A stretch of DNA of 9,558 nt from Nocardioidaceae bacterium (GTDB lineage: Bacteria; Actinomycetota; Actinomycetes; Propionibacteriales; Nocardioidaceae): assembly GCA_025965395.1 (NCBI GenBank), contig JAOPXA010000089.1, forward strand, positions 1-9,558. Reading direction: 5' to 3'. Below are positions 6,015 to 9,558 of this stretch, in pieces. The notes under the pieces were generated by a model. The model worked only from the letters and a program-made list of their open reading frames with translations, was not told the origin of the DNA and made no database searches. A program made the translations under genes and the position numbers. Every line of letters starts with the position of its first letter. Within the stretch, counting starts at the first letter, position 1.

Positions 6015-6485
6015 TCACTCGCTCTGCGCCGGCGGTGTCTTGTCGCCCTTGCCACCAGGACCACCGCGCCGTCCCTCGGGGCCGCCCTTGCCACCCGGTC
6101 CGCCAGTCTGCGTCCCGGTCACCGCGAAGTCGGCACCGACCTGAACGATGACGTGCTTGCCGCCTTTCGTGACGACATGCGCCTCATACACCCCATCGGA
6201 GTCGGTCTCGACGCGCTGGATCTCAGCGGTGGGATACTTCGCCTTCACCGCGGCGGTCACCTTGGCCAGTTTCGTTCCGGTCAAGAGTGTCTCGTCCGAG
6301 CGCTGACTCTTCGACGGATCGACGTTCTTGGTGCCGCTCGGCGGAGCGTGGGTCTCCCCGTATGAGCGCGCGCCGTCCGTGGCGGAAGCCGGTCCCGACA
6401 GCACCATCGCGGCACCTCCGCCAACGCAGGCAAGGAGCAGCGCTCCTCCCGCGATCGCACTCTTGGTCTTCTTGGTTGTCATCAT
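6015..6485 (-). CDS. secreted PepSY-like domain protein with Gly/Pro-rich tail
   Basis: This is a 156-residue exported protein. Lys residues at 5, 6 and 8 and a hydrophobic stretch (10-29) form a signal peptide, with likely cleavage after ASA near residue 35. Residues about 65-125 fit the PepSY pattern seen in small secreted actinobacterial proteins: LLTGTKLAKVTAAVKAKYP, then RVETDSDGVYEAHVV, then HVIVQVGADFAVTGT. The tail (128-156) is Gly, Pro, Lys and Arg rich and probably disordered. PepSY domains are proposed to restrain secreted peptidases or to act in envelope sensing; the partner here is unknown. Two adjacent ATGs (6485 and 6482) both suit the GGAAGG at 6496-6491, with 5- and 8-nt spacing. 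The longer one is listed. An open frame continues far upstream, but the signal peptide and ribosome site show the real start is here. The gene is divergent from the secreted phosphatase and followed by its own terminator. Confidence 0.82.
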   Translation of the reverse strand: MMTTKKTKSAIAGGALLLACVGGGAAMVLSGPASATDGARSYGETHAPPSGTKNVDPSKSQRSDETLLTGTKLAKVTAAVKAKYPTAEIQRVETDSDGVYEAHVVTKGGKHVIVQVGADFAVTGTQTGGPGGKGGPEGRRGGPGGKGDKTPPAQSE

Positions 6486-6490
6486 TGACA

Positions 6491-6497
6491 CCTTCCT
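6491..6497 (-). promoter_or_regulatory. ribosome binding site of the PepSY-like gene
   Basis: AGGAAGG on the minus strand (6497-6491) lies 5 nt before the ATG at 6485 and 8 nt before the ATG at 6482. It shows that the long upstream extension of the open frame is not translated. Confidence 0.6.
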
Positions 6498-6632
6498 GTC
6501 GCATGCGCCTCGGTCGAAGCGCCTTGCACCGAGAGTGCGTCTGGAGGCTGTCACGAAGGTGTGCTGGTCCTGGCAATGACCTGTGATGGTCAAGATGTGG
6601 TTAGGGTGAACAGACCGACGAAAGGGACATCG

Positions 6633-7895
6633 ATGAGCTTCTGGCACCTCCTTGCGGCGCTCATCCTGACGTGGACCACCGCCGGTGCCGCTGGCGCGGA
6701 AAGCGTGTCCGATGCCCCGAGCTACTCGAACCAGACCACCTACGGAAATGCTCAGACCTCCACGATCAAGGATGCGCCGGATGGCTACTCCATGGTGTTC
6801 CTCGAGACCGTGGGCCGCCACGGTGCACGCTCCCTGACCAGCCCGGCAGCCGAGAAACGTGCGCTGAAGGTATGGAAGGCCGCCTCGGCGGACGACTCGC
6901 TCACCGCGAACGGACGCCACTTCGCAGGAGACCTCGCTGACTTTCAAAGCGCCGAGCGCACGATCGGCTACGGCGAGCTGAGCGGCGTCGGAGCGTATGA
7001 GTGGCGCGGGATCGGCCGCCGTACGGCCGATGTCTACGCGCCGTTCTTCGCCGCGACGCAGGCGGCGAACGAGCCAGTCGCCACCATGACGTCTCCGGTG
7101 CAAAGGACCAAGGACAGCGGCGCTGCGATGCGCAAGGCACTGCGCGCGAAGTTCCCGGACCTCACCTTCTCCAAGCCGACCGTGAGTGCCCGCAAGCTCC
7201 ACTTCACCAGCACACGATCGGCGAAGGGCGCAGCAGCCATCGCCAAGATCGACAAGCGGTCCGATGTACGAGCCGCGGCCAAGCACGTTCTGCGCCAGCT
7301 CTACACGAAGAAGTACGTCGCGGGCCTCAGCGATCCGGTCGGCAAGGCTCTCGACGTCTACCTGCTCTTCTCGACTGCGCCCGGCATGGCCGACGAGTCG
7401 GACGTGACCTTCGCCCGCTACGTACCCGCCAAGGACTCGCGCGTCTTGGCGTACGCCCAAGACGCGCGCAACTTCTACACGTATGGGCCGGGCGTCAAGG
7501 GCCAGACGGGCTCCTACAAGAAGGCCCGCCCCCTGCTTGACGACTTCCTCAGCCGCCTCGACAAGCGACTCGCTGGTTCATCGACCGCGGCGGTGCTCCG
7601 CTTTGCCCATGGCGAGACGATCATGCCCCTGGCTGCCCTGCTCAAGCTGCCGGGGAGCGCCAAGCAGGCCGCAGCAAGCAAGCCCTACACGTACGCGAAT
7701 AACGCTTGGCGCGGATCCGTGGCGGGCAAGCTGAGTGGCAATATCGAATGGGTTGCCTATCGCGACACGGCCAAGCGGGTGCTCGTCACGATGCGCTACA
7801 ACGAAGAGCCCGCGAGGTTCAGAAAGAAGTGCGTCGCGGCCACCCCGGATGGCTATTTCTATCGTCCGGCGGAGCTCCATCGCTGCTTGACGTGA
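6633..7895 (+). CDS. secreted histidine acid phosphatase (His_Phos_2 branch)
   Basis: This is a 420-residue exported phosphomonoesterase of the histidine phosphatase superfamily, branch 2, which includes acid phosphatases and phytase/MINPP-like enzymes. A hydrophobic leader (residues 1-22, LLAALILTW, cleavage near AGA-ES) directs export. The catalytic motif VGRHGARS places the phospho-accepting His at residue 63 with R62 and R66. The distal motif is H326-G327-E328 (FAHGETIMPLAAL), in the place of the HAE or HD motif of relatives. C400 and C418 bracket the C-terminal region and may form a disulfide. AAAGGGA (6621-6627) 5 nt before the ATG at 6633 supports this start. A GTG at 6606 would add NRPTKGTS and a more basic signal-peptide front, so it remains possible. 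Its 3' end overlaps the opposing GtrA gene by 77 bp. Phosphate scavenging from organic phosphates, perhaps inositol phosphates, is the likely role. Substrate is not proven. Confidence 0.88.
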   Translation: MSFWHLLAALILTWTTAGAAGAESVSDAPSYSNQTTYGNAQTSTIKDAPDGYSMVFLETVGRHGARSLTSPAAEKRALKVWKAASADDSLTANGRHFAGDLADFQSAERTIGYGELSGVGAYEWRGIGRRTADVYAPFFAATQAANEPVATMTSPVQRTKDSGAAMRKALRAKFPDLTFSKPTVSARKLHFTSTRSAKGAAAIAKIDKRSDVRAAAKHVLRQLYTKKYVAGLSDPVGKALDVYLLFSTAPGMADESDVTFARYVPAKDSRVLAYAQDARNFYTYGPGVKGQTGSYKKARPLLDDFLSRLDKRLAGSSTAAVLRFAHGETIMPLAALLKLPGSAKQAAASKPYTYANNAWRGSVAGKLSGNIEWVAYRDTAKRVLVTMRYNEEPARFRKKCVAATPDGYFYRPAELHRCLT

Positions 7896-8355
7896 TCGCC
7901 TCGACCCGAGCCAGCGGCACGGGCACGAAGACGAATCGCTTGTAGGACCAGTAGCGAAATGCGGTGCCGAGCGCAATGCCGACGACGTTGGCTGAGATGT
8001 TGTCCGCGAGTCGGCTCGTGAGCCCCAGCAGGTCGTGCGAGATCAGCAAGGTCAGGACGGAGATGCCGAGCCCGACGAGGTTGAAGAGGACGAACAGAGG
8101 CACTTCGCGATGCCGATTTTGGCTGCTCGTTTCGCGCCACGTGAGCGCGCGGTTGCCCACATACGTCACCACCATTGCTGCGGCAACCGCTCCCATCTTG
8201 GCGTAGGCGGGGTCGGTATGAGCAAGGGCCGGCTGCGACCGCAAGGCGTTGAACGCCAGGACGTCGACCACGTAGCCAGCCGCACCGACGGCAAGGAAGG
8301 TCAGCACTTCCGGGTCGAGCAGGCGGGCGACGATCGCGCGGGCGCTCCGCATCAT
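7819..8355 (-). CDS. GtrA-family membrane protein
   Basis: This 178-residue protein has the four-helix layout of the GtrA family, whose members are thought to move lipid-linked sugars across the membrane or assist glycosyltransferases. The helices lie near residues 16-38 (VLTFLAVGAAGYVVDVLAF), 53-70, 86-108 and 118-136. Typical family signatures follow helix 2 (YVGNRALTWR) and helix 4 (FRYWSYKRFVF). A polar tail of about 30 residues ends SHPGWPRRTSF. Most of that tail is encoded opposite the 3' end of the phosphatase gene. The ATG at 8355 overlaps the TGA of the upstream glycosyltransferase as ATGA, indicating translational coupling; a second ATG at 8352 is equally possible. Pairing with a membrane glycosyltransferase suggests decoration of a cell-wall polysaccharide, teichoic acid or glycolipid. 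Confidence 0.9.
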   Translation of the reverse strand: MMRSARAIVARLLDPEVLTFLAVGAAGYVVDVLAFNALRSQPALAHTDPAYAKMGAVAAAMVVTYVGNRALTWRETSSQNRHREVPLFVLFNLVGLGISVLTLLISHDLLGLTSRLADNISANVVGIALGTAFRYWSYKRFVFVPVPLARVEAITSSSDGAPPDDRNSHPGWPRRTSF

Positions 8356-9558
8356 GATGCGGCCAAGCGCGTGCCACGGCAGGTCGTCGTGAGACGCGGC
8401 GCCGGCCGGTCGACCCCGTCGAGCAGGTAGATCGTGCGGCCGCAGAGCTGTGCCACCGGGCGATAGCGCTCAGCGACGATGCGTTGGATCAGCGTGGTGT
8501 GGAGTCCCCAGGAGCGTAGGTGGTTCCAGGCGATGACGTAGGTCGGCGCATCCGGGCCCCTCAGGACCGCGTCGAGGCCCTCAAGCTTCGGGTCGAGCGT
8601 CTTGGTCGGCAGGCTCCACAGGTGCACATACGGCGAGCGGAGCCCCGACACCTGATCGACATTGGCATGCCCCCATGCGGTGACGATGGTGTCGCCTGGA
8701 TGGGCGGAACGACTGACGGCCGATCCGATGGTCGTGCCGATATTGCCGGTCGGCGCCGAGAACAGATGCACCCACGCCAAAACAGCGGCTACGACCACAT
8801 ACGTCACGGCGAGGCGAGCCGCCGGGCGTCGCTGGGCGGCCAGAACGCCGATCGCGACGGACATCGGGCCGATCAGCTGGATGAGGTAGTGCCTCCAGTA
8901 GTTGCCACCCACCATGACCGACGCAACACCGAAGACGAGCGTGGCCAGCAAGGCCCACCAGACTGCACAGCGACGACGCCGGCGCACGAGATCGGCCATG
9001 ACGATCGAGCCGAGAAGGACGACCCCACTGATCAGCGCGAAGACCAGCAGGTGGTGAAGTCTCAACGCGGCAGGCTGGTTGCCAGACGCTGCCATGACCC
9101 GCCCCGCGTGGATGCGAAACGGGTAGGTCGCGTCGAAGACACCGACGGGCGACGTCCCGTGTGTCCAGGTCCACACGACGAGTGCGAGCAGCGCGAGAAC
9201 CGCACCGCCCAGACCTGCCTCGGCCAGTCCGACGAAGCGGCGCGCGGTGACGTCACGCCGCCAAAGCGCCCCGACCAACGCGACGACGCCAAAGACGGCG
9301 ACATCCGCGAAGTTCTGCTTGATCGCGAGAGCACCTAGGGCGAGCGCTCCCGCAGTCGCCGCGTACGCGAACGCCTGGCGGGGCGCCTCGCTGCGAAGTG
9401 AGACGACCACGCACCCGAGACCCAACACGACGAACGGAGCAGCAAGCAGTTCCCCATTGATGGCGTAGCTGCCGAGGAGCGGAGAGATGCACAACGCCGC
9501 CGCGCAGATCGCAGCCCACCGACCCGCTTGCACCCCGCCGATGGCGCGCGCGGTCCAG
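8352..9558 (-). CDS. membrane glycosyltransferase, GT-C/GT39-like (5' end outside window)
   Basis: This is a polytopic membrane protein with 401 residues visible. The frame stays open to the window edge (WTARAIGG precedes the in-frame GTG at 9533), so the true start lies beyond it. About seven hydrophobic segments are present, followed by a soluble C-terminal region of about 110 residues. The segment SYAINGELLAAPFVVLGLG, then a KQNF motif, resembles GT-C-fold, PMT/GT39-type glycosyltransferases that use polyprenyl-phosphate sugars outside the membrane. The catalytic Asp region usually sits in the first extracellular loop and is not in view. The C-terminal part (TYVIAWNHLRSWGLHTTL, then YRPVAQLCGRTIYLLDG) fits the soluble domain of such proteins. 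It is co-transcribed with the GtrA gene through a 4-bp overlap. The acceptor and sugar are unknown, and assignment to a hypothetical membrane-protein family is the main alternative. Confidence 0.72.
   Translation of the reverse strand, partial: WTARAIGGVQAGRWAAICAAALCISPLLGSYAINGELLAAPFVVLGLGCVVVSLRSEAPRQAFAYAATAGALALGALAIKQNFADVAVFGVVALVGALWRRDVTARRFVGLAEAGLGGAVLALLALVVWTWTHGTSPVGVFDATYPFRIHAGRVMAASGNQPAALRLHHLLVFALISGVVLLGSIVMADLVRRRRRCAVWWALLATLVFGVASVMVGGNYWRHYLIQLIGPMSVAIGVLAAQRRPAARLAVTYVVVAAVLAWVHLFSAPTGNIGTTIGSAVSRSAHPGDTIVTAWGHANVDQVSGLRSPYVHLWSLPTKTLDPKLEGLDAVLRGPDAPTYVIAWNHLRSWGLHTTLIQRIVAERYRPVAQLCGRTIYLLDGVDRPAPRLTTTCRGTRLAAS

Noticed and set aside
6588..6607. Promoter boxes for the phosphatase or PepSY-like gene (TTGACC on the minus strand, TAGGGT on the plus strand)
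   Set aside because: Neither has a partner box at acceptable spacing, so no promoter is called in 6486-6632.
6486..7460. Upstream extension of the PepSY-like frame to 481 codons
   Set aside because: It runs antisense through the phosphatase gene, while a signal peptide and ribosome site mark the true start at 6485/6482.

Overview
The window is GC-rich, densely coded DNA, most likely a chromosome segment of a high-GC actinobacterium. The gene types (CGNR zinc-finger regulator, ACAD10/11-like acyl-CoA dehydrogenase, secreted PepSY protein, GtrA plus a GT-C-type membrane glycosyltransferase) resemble Nocardioidaceae such as Nocardioides or Aeromicrobium. That placement is inferred from gene content and composition, not from a marker gene. 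I see no tRNA, rRNA, CRISPR array, transposase or phage gene.

Layout, left to right. (1) Positions 1-1098 (+) hold the 3' part of a CPA1-type Na+/H+ antiporter that begins outside the window. (2) It converges, 16 bp apart, on an EamA/DMT-family exporter (minus strand). This exporter is divergent from a CGNR zinc-finger protein (plus strand), a probable transporter/regulator pair. Their shared control region of about 40 bp carries a good sigma70-like promoter, repeated TGACAC/GTGTCA elements and an apparently leaderless start. (3) An ACAD10/11-like acyl-CoA dehydrogenase follows, preceded by a 15-bp palindrome that looks like an operator. (4) A small exported protein with an Asp/His-rich tail comes next. 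It ends at a very long inverted repeat (25-bp arms with one mismatch, plus a C-rich/G-rich outer stem) that probably acts as a two-way terminator. (5) Facing it on the minus strand is a second acyl-CoA dehydrogenase/flavin monooxygenase-like gene. It is split by a single in-frame TGA, while its promoter and downstream reading frame look intact. (6) Upstream of that gene lies a secreted PepSY-like protein (minus strand, with its own terminator), divergent from a secreted histidine acid phosphatase. (7) The right end holds a minus-strand operon: a GT-C/GT39-type membrane glycosyltransferase (cut by the window end) overlaps a GtrA-family flippase-like protein by ATGA. The GtrA 3' end overlaps the phosphatase 3' end tail to tail by 77 bp.

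The genes read as independent small units, not one pathway: ion and solute transport, acyl-CoA oxidation, secreted phosphatase and metal- or peptide-related envelope proteins, and surface glycan decoration. I found no clear multi-gene system that is new. The observations most worth checking are the in-frame TGA, the long inverted repeat, the three operator/promoter regions and the Asp/His-rich exported protein.
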